In this document: positions 1 through 5,930 of the stretch, one piece after another
Layout: each line of letters begins with the position of its first letter
Position numbering within the stretch: position 1 is the stretch's first letter
Origin: Thermomonas sp.
GTDB taxonomy: Bacteria > Pseudomonadota > Gammaproteobacteria > Xanthomonadales > Xanthomonadaceae
DNA: 5,930 bases
Reading direction: 5' to 3'
NCBI GenBank assembly: GCA_024711415.1
Contig: JANJSW010000227.1
Span: 1-5,930 of the forward strand
The notes under the pieces: model-generated
Told to the model about the DNA's origin: nothing
Database searches by the model: none
What the model saw: the letters and a program-made list of their open reading frames with translations, nothing else
Translations under genes and position numbers: made by a program

Positions 1-211
1 CGCCGCGCACGCCCTCTGCACCGGCATCGCCGACGCCGACCGCAAGCACCTGACCGTGGCCGGCGCCGGCCACTACGGCATCTTCAGCGGCCGCCGCTGG
101 CGCACCCAGGTGTATCCGCAGGTGCGCGACTTCATCGCCGCGCATGCCGGCAAGCCCACCGCGCCGGCGGTGAAGGCACCGCCCGCGAAAAAGGCCACGC
201 CGCGCCGCTGA
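1..211 (+). CDS. phaZ: Polyhydroxyalkanoate (PHB) depolymerase, intracellular, C-terminal fragment
   Basis: This is the last 69 codons of a gene that starts outside the window; the reading frame begins at base 2 and ends with TGA at 209-211. The fragment contains the motif GHYGIFSGRRWR followed by VYPQVRDFIAAH, which I recognise as the C-terminal end of the alpha/beta-hydrolase domain of intracellular PHB depolymerases (PHB_depo_C family). These enzymes hydrolyse stored polyhydroxybutyrate granules in the cytoplasm. The His of GHYG (codon at 71-73) fits the His of the Ser/Cys-Asp-His catalytic triad; the nucleophile and Asp lie outside the window. After the domain there is a tail of about 20 residues rich in Ala, Pro, Lys and Arg, ending KKATPRR, which is low-complexity and basic. 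Related alpha/beta hydrolases are possible, but the GHYGIFSGRRWR stretch is quite characteristic. Confidence 0.85.
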   Translation, partial: AAHALCTGIADADRKHLTVAGAGHYGIFSGRRWRTQVYPQVRDFIAAHAGKPTAPAVKAPPAKKATPRR

Positions 212-258
212 CCCGCGCACCGGCGGCACCGCTGGCGGCTATGCTTGCCGCTTTCGCC

Positions 259-262
259 GAGG
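259..262 (+). promoter_or_regulatory. Ribosome binding site deciding the start of the cyclophilin gene
   Basis: GAGG lies nine bases before the ATG at 272. It directly abuts the ATG at 263, with no spacer, and lies inside the longer TTG-initiated frame from 245. The normal spacing to 272, together with the compact signal peptide that begins there, favours 272 as the true start. Confidence 0.55.
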
Positions 263-271
263 ATGACCGCC

Positions 272-1189
272 ATGCGCCACGCCCTGCTCGCCTTCGCCGT
301 TGCCGCCCTCATCGCGGCGCCCGCCATCGCCGCGGACGGCGCCCAGCCGCCCAAGCGCAAGTCGGCGCAGGAGATCATCGACGCCGCCCCGGCCAGCGCC
401 TGGCGCGACCTAGATCCGGCCAACACCCTGTACATGGAACTGCCGTCCGGGCGGGTGGTGATCGAGCTGGCGCCGGGCTTCGCGCCCGAGCACGTGGCGA
501 ACATCAAGACGATGGCCAAAGGCGGCTTCTGGGACGGCCTGACCATCTACCGTTCGCAGGACAATTTCGTGGTGCAATTCGGCGATCCGGACGGCGAGGA
601 AGCCGGCAAGGCCAAGCCCTACCCGGCCGGCACCAGGACCCATCTGCCGGCGGAATTCACCCGCAGCGACAAGGGCGTGCGCTTCGACCGCCTGCCCGAC
701 GTGGACGGCTGGGCGCCGCAGGTCGGCTTCGCCGACGGCATGCCGGCCGCGCGCGACCCGAAGACCGGCAAGCTGTGGATGGCGCACTGCTACGGCGTGC
801 TCGGCGCCGGCCGCAACAGCGCGCCCGACAGCAGCATCGGCGCCGAACTCTACGTCGTGATCGGTCAGGCTCCGCGCGCGCTGGACCACCAGCTGACCGT
901 GGTGGGCCGGGTGGTCAAGGGCATGGAACTGCTCAGCGTGATCCCGCGCGGGCCGGCGCCGATGGGCTTCTACGAGAAACCCGAGCAGCGCGCGCCGATC
1001 GTGGCGATCAAGCTGGCCAGCGAGGTGCCCGAGGCGCAGCGCACCCCGCTGCAGCTGCTGCGCACCGATAGCCAGGCCTTCATCGACGCCACCGAGGCGC
1101 GCCGCAACCGGGTGGACGACTTCTACACCCAGCCGGCCGGCCATATCGACCTGTGCAACGTCAGCCTGCCGGTGCGCGAAGCGCCGTAA
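272..1189 (+). CDS. Exported cyclophilin-type peptidyl-prolyl cis-trans isomerase
   Basis: The protein is 305 residues from the ATG at 272. Residues 1-21 form a Sec signal peptide (MRHALLAFAVAALIAAPAIAA), so it is predicted to be periplasmic. Residues about 53-223 match the cyclophilin fold: YMELPSGRVVIELAP is the first strand pair, and IYRSQDNFVVQFGDP carries the equivalents of the cyclophilin A catalytic residues Arg55, Phe60 and Gln63 as R94, F99 and Q102. GAELYVVIG (190-198) and LDHQLTVVGRVVKGME (204-219) match the later strands. Cyclophilins catalyse proline isomerisation during protein folding. It is longer than simple cyclophilins (about 165 residues): there is extra sequence between Q102 and G190 and a C-terminal extension of about 80 residues without a recognised domain. 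The positions matching Trp121 and His126 appear to be A203 and L208, so activity may be altered. Alternative starts at 245 (TTG) and 263 (ATG) are less likely. A 6-bp GC stem spans the stop codon (1181-1196). The family assignment is firm; the client is unknown. Confidence 0.88.
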   Translation: MRHALLAFAVAALIAAPAIAADGAQPPKRKSAQEIIDAAPASAWRDLDPANTLYMELPSGRVVIELAPGFAPEHVANIKTMAKGGFWDGLTIYRSQDNFVVQFGDPDGEEAGKAKPYPAGTRTHLPAEFTRSDKGVRFDRLPDVDGWAPQVGFADGMPAARDPKTGKLWMAHCYGVLGAGRNSAPDSSIGAELYVVIGQAPRALDHQLTVVGRVVKGMELLSVIPRGPAPMGFYEKPEQRAPIVAIKLASEVPEAQRTPLQLLRTDSQAFIDATEARRNRVDDFYTQPAGHIDLCNVSLPVREAP

Positions 1190-1245
1190 GCGGCGCCATC
1201 ACCCGGCGTTCGCCCACGGTCGCCTAGCCTGCGTTTCCCTCCACC

Positions 1246-1250
1246 GGAAG
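1246..1250 (+). promoter_or_regulatory. Ribosome binding site of the small acidic protein gene
   Basis: GGAAG sits eight bases before the ATG at 1259, a normal spacing. This supports 1259 over the in-frame ATG codons at 1265 and 1268, whose spacing (14 and 17 bases) would be too long. Confidence 0.5.
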
Positions 1251-1258
1251 CCACACCC

Positions 1259-1552
1259 ATGCCCATGATGCGCATCCGCCTGACCGGCAGCGAGGACGAT
1301 GTCCGCGCGATCGCCAACCTGCTGCAGAGCCTGGACGGCATCGAGCACGTCGAGGAAATCGATGACCTGATGCCGCACATGGACGACGCCGATTCCAGTT
1401 CGGCAGGCCTGAGCGACGTCGAGGGTCCGGACACCCACGAACTGGAGATTGACGCCCCCAACGCCGCCACCGCGCAGAAGGTGCGGCAGACGGTGGAGGC
1501 GCTGGCGTTCGACCTCGACGTGGTGGCCGAATTCGAAGAGGACGAGGGCTGA
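1259..1552 (+). CDS. Small, highly acidic conserved-type protein, predicted ferredoxin-like fold
   Basis: This 97-residue protein has no signal peptide, membrane segment or cysteine, so it is predicted to be cytosolic. By my count it has 26 Asp/Glu against 5 Lys/Arg, so its pI must be very low. Its sequence falls into two similar halves. The first is strand MRIRLTG, helix SEDDVRAIANLLQSL and strand IEHVEEIDD. A linker with MPHMDDADSSSAGL follows. The second half is strand THELEIDAP, helix NAATAQKVRQTVEALAF and strand LDVVAEFEED. This beta-alpha-beta twice pattern suggests a ferredoxin-like or ACT-like fold, which is an inference from the sequence pattern. I recall similar unnamed small proteins in proteobacteria, but know no function and assign none. 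It lies 69 bases after the cyclophilin gene and is followed by a strong terminator hairpin, so it is probably the last gene of its transcript. Base composition matches its neighbours and the frame is intact, so it is likely a real gene. Confidence 0.75.
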   Translation: MPMMRIRLTGSEDDVRAIANLLQSLDGIEHVEEIDDLMPHMDDADSSSAGLSDVEGPDTHELEIDAPNAATAQKVRQTVEALAFDLDVVAEFEEDEG

Positions 1553-1583
1553 GGGCAGCCGTGGGGAGTCCCCCTGCGGTGCA

Positions 1584-1617
1584 AATGGAGAAGGCGGCCG
1601 GGGCCGCCTTCTCCATT
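1584..1617. terminator. Bidirectional intrinsic-type terminator between convergent genes
   Basis: A perfect 16-base inverted repeat has arms at 1584-1599 and 1602-1617 and a GG centre; in RNA this gives about 15 pairs closed by a four-base loop. The inner half of the stem is GC-rich. It lies 31 bases after the stop of the small acidic protein gene (+ strand) and 19 bases after the stop of the TonB-dependent receptor gene (- strand), the classic place for a shared terminator. The U-tract is short on both sides (ATT on the +, ATTT on the -), so it may act partly as an RNA-stabilising 3' end rather than as a strong intrinsic terminator. Confidence 0.8.
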
Positions 1618-1636
1618 CCAAACACTAGCCGCTGGA

Positions 1637-4162
1637 TCAGAACTCCCGGCTGACCCGTACCCCGAACGTGCGCGGCTGCGCGATCACCGTGTAGGGCTCG
1701 TTGCCGCAGGTGAGCGCAGCGCACTGGGCGAAGCGGCTCATCTGCGCGCGCTCGTCGAAGGCGTTCTTCAGGAACACGTCCACCGACCAGCTGTCCTTGC
1801 GCCATCCGGCCGAGAGATCGACCAGCGTGTAGCCGTCCAGGTAGCCCAGCAGCGCGGTTTCCGCACCGCGCATGTCCACCCGTCGTTTGCCCGCATGCGA
1901 CAGCGAGGCCTGCCAGTACGCCTCCCCTTCGCCAAGCTCGAAGGTGTAGCGGGCATTCAACGCCCCCTTGAAGCGCGGGGTCACCGGCAGCTGGGTCCCG
2001 GCCGCAGCCTGCGGGCCGTCCACCACCTCGCCGTTGGGATCGACTGTCCCGGCCGGGCAGACGGTTTCCGGCTTGCCGTCCGGCTTCAGCCAACCGCAGT
2101 AGTTCTCGGTCAGCGTGGCGTCGTACCAAGCGAAGCTGCCGGTGAACTGCAGGTTGTAGGTGGCCGCCCAGCTCAGGTCCAGCTCCATGCCATCGATGCG
2201 GGCCTGGTTGGCGTTGCGGATCTCGGTCAGGCCGTTCTGGCCGAGGTAGGAGAACTGGAAGTCCTTCCAGTTCTCGCGGAACACCGCACCGTTGAAGATC
2301 AGCGTGCCGCCCGCCCACGAGGTCTTCCAGCCGGCCTCGTAGTTGGTCAGGAAGTCGGAGACGTACGGCGGCAGCGTGCCGCGGCGGTTGATGCCGCCGG
2401 GCCGATAGCCCTGCGACCAGGTCGCGTACACCAGCTTCTTGTCGTCGATCTTCCAGGTGGCGTTGAGCCGGTAGGTGGCGTCGCTTTCCTTGACCTGCTT
2501 GTCCACCACCTTGCACGGGGCGCCGTCGTACGGCACCCAATTCGAAGGTGCGCCGTACTGCGCCAGGCAGCCGGCTTCGCCGTAGCGGTCGGCCGGATCC
2601 AGGCTGCTGCCCGAGGAATAGCCGTTGGCGAAGCCGAAGAAGCCCTTCAGCCCGTTCTCGGCGCGGAACCAGCGGCCACCCGCGGTGAGCTCGAGCTTGT
2701 CGGTGGCGTCGAAGCTGACCTGGCCGAACACCGCCTGGTCGCGGTCCTTGCGATCCTGCTGGGTCAGCCAGATCGTCTCCGCCCAACCGCTGACCGACAG
2801 GTCGCTTGCCAGCCCGTCGACGCGGTAGCGCTGTTCGATGTCATGGCTCTGCTGCTGCCAGAACACGCCGGCCACCATCCGCACCCGGTTGTCCTGCGGC
2901 GAGGCGAAGCGCAGCTCGTGGCTGGTGCGCTTGTAGCCGTCCTTGGCATCGATGTGCTGGGCCGGATTGATCAGGTCGCCGTTGTCGTCGTAGAAGTAGG
3001 CGCCGTAACCGGCCAGCGCGTCGTACCAGTAGCCGTAGTCGCTGTAGTCGGACGCCGAATCGACGTCGCGCTTGAGGTGCGAGAACACGTAGGTCAGGTC
3101 GAAGTTGCCGATCTTGCCTTCCACCGTCATCGCCGCCTGGTACCAGCGGTCGTCCGAGAACTCGGGATAGAAGTGCTTGACCGCCATCTCGTCGCTGGAC
3201 GCGTCGTAACCGGCGTCGGCACTGCCCACCAGCGGATCGATGCCGGCGCTGCCGTAGGCCTTCTGCTTCTGCGCGATGACGTGCGGGGTGATGGTCCAGC
3301 GGTCGTTGATGTCGAAGCGCAACGCCGCGCGCATGCCGACGGTATCGGCGGTGTTGTAGTTCTTCTCGGCCAGGTCGGCGTTGTCGTCGACGATGCCCGA
3401 GGTCGGGTAGGTGCGGGTGCCGTGCAGATTGTCGACGTAGCCGGCGTCGTGCTTCTGCCAGCCCACCAGGCGCACCGCCGCGGTGTTCTCCTTGATCGGC
3501 AGGTTGACGAAGCCTTCCAGCACGTGGCCGATGCCGCCGCCGTCGATGGCATTGACCTCCGCCGCGGCGCCGGCCGAGAACCCGGACGGATCGGGCTTGC
3601 GGGTGATGATGCGCACCGTGCCCGACTGCGAGCTGGCGCCGTACAGCGTGCCCTGCGGACCGGCCAACGCCTCGACCCGGTCGATGTCGTACATGTGGAT
3701 GTCGAGCGCACCCTGGATGGTGGTGATCGGCTGCTCGTCCAGGTACATGCCCACGCTGGGCTGGGAGCCGGAATGGTTGCCGTCGCCGCCGCTGGCCACG
3801 CTGCGCATGTACACCTGCACGAAGCCCGGCCCGGAGAACACGCCGCCGCCGGCGGTGCCGTAGCTCAGGCTGGGGATCATCTTGGCGTAGTCGGCGAACG
3901 AGGCGACGTTCTGCTGCTCGAGCTGGGAGTTGCCCAGCACCTGCAGGCTGATCGGCACCTTCTGCAGGTTCTCCTCGCGCTTCTGCGCGGTCACCGTGAC
4001 GGTGTCGAGGGTGCGCGCCTCGCGCTCCTTCTGCGGCGGTGCGGCGTCCTGCGCCCAGGCCGGCGCGGCGAACGCCAGCGCCACCGCGGCGGCCAGCGGG
4101 ATCCTGCGGAAACTGCGGCCTGTGTCGCCGTTGCGCCGGCGACTGCGTTTGTCTGCTTGCAT
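1637..4162 (-). CDS. TonB-dependent outer-membrane receptor
   Basis: The protein is 841 residues from the ATG at 4162, a usual length for a TonB-dependent transporter. Residues 1-37 are a signal peptide with an Arg-rich N-terminus, a hydrophobic LAAAVALAFAAP core and AWA before Q38. TonB box LDTVTVTAQKRE (52-63) is followed by the plug (about 65-190), with VPISLQVLG and the GPQGTLYGASSQSGTVRIITRKP stretch typical of plug ends. The rest is the 22-strand-type barrel, ending in the Phe terminus (GVRVSREF) needed for BAM assembly. It should import a ligand across the outer membrane using TonB-ExbBD energy; the ligand cannot be read from sequence. The six cysteines fall into three close pairs (532/550, 689/702, 814/819), probably loop disulfides. 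Residues 372-393 are very rich in Tyr and Asp. No Fur-box-like sequence is visible in the upstream gap, so iron control is not supported. The TPR-sulfotransferase gene lies 87 bases upstream in the same direction, so co-transcription is likely. A longer GTG-started version (4189) would contain the Shine-Dalgarno sequence and is rejected. Confidence 0.95.
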   Translation of the reverse strand: MQADKRSRRRNGDTGRSFRRIPLAAAVALAFAAPAWAQDAAPPQKEREARTLDTVTVTAQKREENLQKVPISLQVLGNSQLEQQNVASFADYAKMIPSLSYGTAGGGVFSGPGFVQVYMRSVASGGDGNHSGSQPSVGMYLDEQPITTIQGALDIHMYDIDRVEALAGPQGTLYGASSQSGTVRIITRKPDPSGFSAGAAAEVNAIDGGGIGHVLEGFVNLPIKENTAAVRLVGWQKHDAGYVDNLHGTRTYPTSGIVDDNADLAEKNYNTADTVGMRAALRFDINDRWTITPHVIAQKQKAYGSAGIDPLVGSADAGYDASSDEMAVKHFYPEFSDDRWYQAAMTVEGKIGNFDLTYVFSHLKRDVDSASDYSDYGYWYDALAGYGAYFYDDNGDLINPAQHIDAKDGYKRTSHELRFASPQDNRVRMVAGVFWQQQSHDIEQRYRVDGLASDLSVSGWAETIWLTQQDRKDRDQAVFGQVSFDATDKLELTAGGRWFRAENGLKGFFGFANGYSSGSSLDPADRYGEAGCLAQYGAPSNWVPYDGAPCKVVDKQVKESDATYRLNATWKIDDKKLVYATWSQGYRPGGINRRGTLPPYVSDFLTNYEAGWKTSWAGGTLIFNGAVFRENWKDFQFSYLGQNGLTEIRNANQARIDGMELDLSWAATYNLQFTGSFAWYDATLTENYCGWLKPDGKPETVCPAGTVDPNGEVVDGPQAAAGTQLPVTPRFKGALNARYTFELGEGEAYWQASLSHAGKRRVDMRGAETALLGYLDGYTLVDLSAGWRKDSWSVDVFLKNAFDERAQMSRFAQCAALTCGNEPYTVIAQPRTFGVRVSREF

Positions 4163-4168
4163 CGTGGA

Positions 4169-4177
4169 CTCCCCTCC
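4169..4177 (-). promoter_or_regulatory. Strong Shine-Dalgarno sequence of the receptor gene
   Basis: On the - strand this reads GGAGGGGAG, ending six bases before the ATG at 4162. It is the best ribosome binding site in the window and fixes the receptor start, because the alternative GTG at 4189 would place this site inside the coding region. It fits a highly translated outer-membrane protein. Confidence 0.8.
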
Positions 4178-4212
4178 AGATTGTGGCACTCGAATTGTTG
4201 TTGTGCGGTTCC

Positions 4213-4231
4213 GCGGCCCCCCCCTGGCCGC
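4213..4231 (-). other. GC hairpin with a run of eight C/G in the sulfotransferase-receptor spacer
   Basis: Arms GCGGCC (4213-4218) and GGCCGC (4226-4231) can form a six-pair stem with a seven-base loop. A run of eight C (4217-4224; G on the coding strand) covers the end of one arm and most of the loop. It lies 19 bases after the stop of the sulfotransferase gene and about 50 bases before the receptor start. No U-run follows it on the - strand, so it is a poor intrinsic terminator; it could be an attenuator, an RNA processing or stability element, or nothing. Between it and the Shine-Dalgarno site is an A/C-rich, apparently unstructured leader (ACAACAACAATT). I see no convincing -35/-10 promoter in the spacer. 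Confidence 0.4.
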
Positions 4232-4249
4232 TCGACCGATTACGCACCC

Positions 4250-5923
4250 TCAGCGCCGGGCCGGCAACTCCTCCGCCGGCGGCACGGCCGGATAACGGGC
4301 CAGTACCGGCCCCAGTGCTTCCTCCAGCGGGCCCAGCCACGGCGCGAAATGCCGCCACTGATCCAGCCCCTCGCGGTAGATCGGCCGGCGCACCTGTTCG
4401 GAACTGGCGGTGCGCACCGCCCGCTCGTTCTCGAAGAAGCGCAGGCAGCGATCGTCGAATTCCAGCCCGCAGTAGTCCAGCAGCGCGCGCACCTGCGCCT
4501 CGGTGTCGGCCACCATGTCCTCGTAGATCACGCGGTGGACGCGGCCCGGCAGCACTTCGTCGAAGTGCGCCATCAGCGCCACGTAGTCGGCGTAGTAGTG
4601 GCCCATGTCGCCCAGGCCGTAGCTGAAGGCCTGGCCGCGGGCGAAATGCTGCTTGAAGTTGGAGAAGCAGCAGGCCAGCGGGTGTCGGCGCGCATCGATG
4701 ATCTTCGCGTTCGGCAGGATCGCCTGGATCAGGCCGACGTGGGCGAAGTTGTTCGGCATCTTGTCGATGAACAGCGGCCGTCCCTCGCGCCGGTGCGGCT
4801 GCGCCCGGCGCAGGTAGTCCCGGCCCAGCGCTTCCAGCTCGGCCCGATCCAGGCCGGCCAGCACGTCGTGGTAGGACGTGGTCTCCGGGTTGCCGTCGCG
4901 CTGGCGCAGTTCGCGGGTGATCGCGATCAGCGCCGGCAGCTCCATCGTGCCTTCCACCTGCGGATGGCTGGAGAGGATCTGCTCGATCAGGGTGGAGCCG
5001 GCGCGCGGCATGCCGACCACGAAGATCGGATCCGGGGCCGGGCAGCCCGCGCCTTCGCGCTCGGCGAAGAAGTCGCGGCTATAGGTGCGGATGGCGCGGC
5101 GGGTGCGCTCGCGCCCCAGCGCGGCGTCATAGGGCAGCTGGCTGCGCCGCAGCGCGTTGCCGCGGGCGTAGTGGCCGAACGCCTCGCCGTGGTCGCCGGC
5201 ATCTTCCAGCGCCTTGCCGAGCGCGAACTCGAAATGCAGGCGGGCGTCGTCGTCGAGGTCGTCGCGGCGCAGCTGTGCGCGCATCGCCTCGATGTCGGCG
5301 GCATCGAAGCGCACCGTCTTGAGGTTGGCCAGGCTCCACCATGCACCGCCGAAGCCGGGGTTCAGTGCTATCGCGCGGCGGTACGCGGCCACCGCGTCGG
5401 CGGTGCGGTTGGCGGTCTTGAGTGCATGGCCATAGCCCAGCCAGACCTGCCACTGCCCCGGCGCGCGCGCCAGCACGGCTTCGTAGGTGGCGATCGCGCC
5501 GTCGAAGTCGCCCAGCTTGCCCAGCACCACCGCGCGCATGTTGCGCAGCGGCTGGTTGCCGGGATCGCGCTCCAGCAGGCGATCGATCTCGGCCAGCGCC
5601 TCGGCGTGGCGGTTGCCGCGGTTGAGCACGGCGGCGTAGTTCTGGCGCGCGGCATCGAAACCGGGCGCCAGCTCCAGGCAGCGCTCCAGCAGGTGCAGCG
5701 CATCCTCGTTGCGGCCCAGCCGGGCGGCGACCTCGGCGAACATGCGGATCGCGGCAACGTCGGTCGGCGCCTCTCGCAGATGCTCGCGCAGCAGCGCCTC
5801 GGCCACCGGGATGCGGTTCTCGACCAGCGCGGTGGCGGCGGCCAGCAGGCGCGGGTCGCTGGTGGACTGGCGCACGTGGTTGGCGTAGGCGGCGTCCGCG
5901 GCCTCCTGCTCGCCGGCGGCCAT
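4250..5923 (-). CDS. TPR-repeat sulfotransferase (Sulfotransfer_3 type, PAPS-dependent)
   Basis: This is a 557-residue protein with no signal peptide or membrane segment, so it is predicted to be cytosolic. Residues about 25-193 are made of roughly five TPR-like helix-turn-helix repeats, for example EALLREHLREAPTD, LLERCLELAPGF, IDRLLERDPGN, YEAVLARAPGQ and YRRAIALNPGF, which would bind a protein or peptide partner. Residues about 298-540 are a sulfotransferase domain. PIFVVGMPRAGSTLIEQIL (299-317) is the P-loop-like 5'-phosphosulfate binding motif, HPQVEGTMELP (320-330) carries E328, a candidate for the catalytic Glu of tyrosylprotein sulfotransferases, FIDKMPNNF (385-393) is family-typical, and DARRHPLACCFSNFKQHF (410-427) fits the 3'-phosphate binding segment with Arg and Ser. 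Such enzymes move sulfate from PAPS to a hydroxyl of an acceptor; the acceptor here is unknown. It lies directly upstream of the receptor gene in the same direction. The start is uncertain: no Shine-Dalgarno sequence is seen in the seven bases available before 5923, and the frame stays open to the window edge, so it may start slightly further upstream. Confidence 0.9.
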   Translation of the reverse strand: MAAGEQEAADAAYANHVRQSTSDPRLLAAATALVENRIPVAEALLREHLREAPTDVAAIRMFAEVAARLGRNEDALHLLERCLELAPGFDAARQNYAAVLNRGNRHAEALAEIDRLLERDPGNQPLRNMRAVVLGKLGDFDGAIATYEAVLARAPGQWQVWLGYGHALKTANRTADAVAAYRRAIALNPGFGGAWWSLANLKTVRFDAADIEAMRAQLRRDDLDDDARLHFEFALGKALEDAGDHGEAFGHYARGNALRRSQLPYDAALGRERTRRAIRTYSRDFFAEREGAGCPAPDPIFVVGMPRAGSTLIEQILSSHPQVEGTMELPALIAITRELRQRDGNPETTSYHDVLAGLDRAELEALGRDYLRRAQPHRREGRPLFIDKMPNNFAHVGLIQAILPNAKIIDARRHPLACCFSNFKQHFARGQAFSYGLGDMGHYYADYVALMAHFDEVLPGRVHRVIYEDMVADTEAQVRALLDYCGLEFDDRCLRFFENERAVRTASSEQVRRPIYREGLDQWRHFAPWLGPLEEALGPVLARYPAVPPAEELPARR

Positions 5924-5930
5924 GAGATGG

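Noticed and set aside
410..1144. Open frame of 244 codons on the - strand opposite the cyclophilin gene
   Set aside because: The + strand frame has a signal peptide and clear cyclophilin motifs; the opposite product is His/Arg/Ala-rich with no recognisable domain.
1181..1196. Six-pair GC hairpin with a TAAG loop over the cyclophilin stop codon
   Set aside because: It is short, has no U-run after it, and such stems occur by chance in GC-rich DNA; too weak to call a terminator.
1562..1574. Small GGGGAGTCCCC palindrome before the terminator
   Set aside because: The stem is only four or five pairs with a very tight loop; the larger repeat at 1584-1617 explains the region better.
1224..2786. Long open frame on the - strand (520 codons), and a similar one at 2841-4358
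   Set aside because: These frames run in another phase across the TonB-dependent receptor gene, and their products are Arg/Ala/Gly-rich low-complexity sequence, typical of shadow frames in GC-rich DNA.
4040..4162. Possible Tat signal in the receptor leader (SRRR and FRRI)
   Set aside because: Neither RR site is followed by the hydrophobic pattern of a twin-arginine motif, and TonB-dependent receptors use the Sec and BAM routes.
4163..4189. GTG start nine codons upstream for the receptor
   Set aside because: The extra codons are made of the Shine-Dalgarno region itself; the ATG at 4162 has ideal spacing from it.
4163..4249. Search for a Fur box or promoter before the receptor gene
   Set aside because: No AT-rich GATAAT-type repeats and no paired -35/-10 elements were found in the spacer.

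Overview
The window is strongly GC-rich and gene-dense. It reads like chromosome from a gammaproteobacterium of the Xanthomonadaceae (Lysobacteraceae) type. This placement is inferred from base composition, the styles of the proteins, and the pairing of a TonB-dependent receptor with a TPR-sulfotransferase, which is common in that group. No tRNA, rRNA, CRISPR array, insertion sequence or prophage gene was seen, and no stretch of more than 300 bases lacks a gene.

The left part (about 1-1552) is on the + strand. It begins with the 3' end of a gene for an intracellular polyhydroxyalkanoate depolymerase. Next come an exported cyclophilin-type peptidyl-prolyl isomerase with an unusual active site and a small, very acidic protein predicted to have a ferredoxin-like (beta-alpha-beta repeated) fold. 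The gaps between these genes are short (about 60-70 bases), so co-transcription is possible, but the three products do not form an obvious pathway. A near-perfect 16-bp inverted repeat at 1584-1617 lies between the convergent gene sets and probably ends transcription from both sides.

The right part (1637-5923) is on the - strand and holds two large genes in the same direction. The first transcribed is a protein with N-terminal TPR repeats and a C-terminal PAPS-dependent sulfotransferase domain. After 87 bases comes an 841-residue outer-membrane TonB-dependent receptor with a clear signal peptide, TonB box, plug and barrel. The spacer holds a GC hairpin whose loop contains most of a run of eight C (G on the coding strand), then an A/C-rich leader and a very strong Shine-Dalgarno sequence that fixes the receptor start.

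The most interesting part is this sulfotransferase/receptor pair. Its substrate cannot be read from the sequence. The receptor carries an unusually Tyr- and Asp-rich predicted loop, and the sulfotransferase resembles the tyrosylprotein sulfotransferase type, so a link through sulfated tyrosine or another sulfated ligand is a testable but speculative idea. I see no clear case for a wholly new system here.
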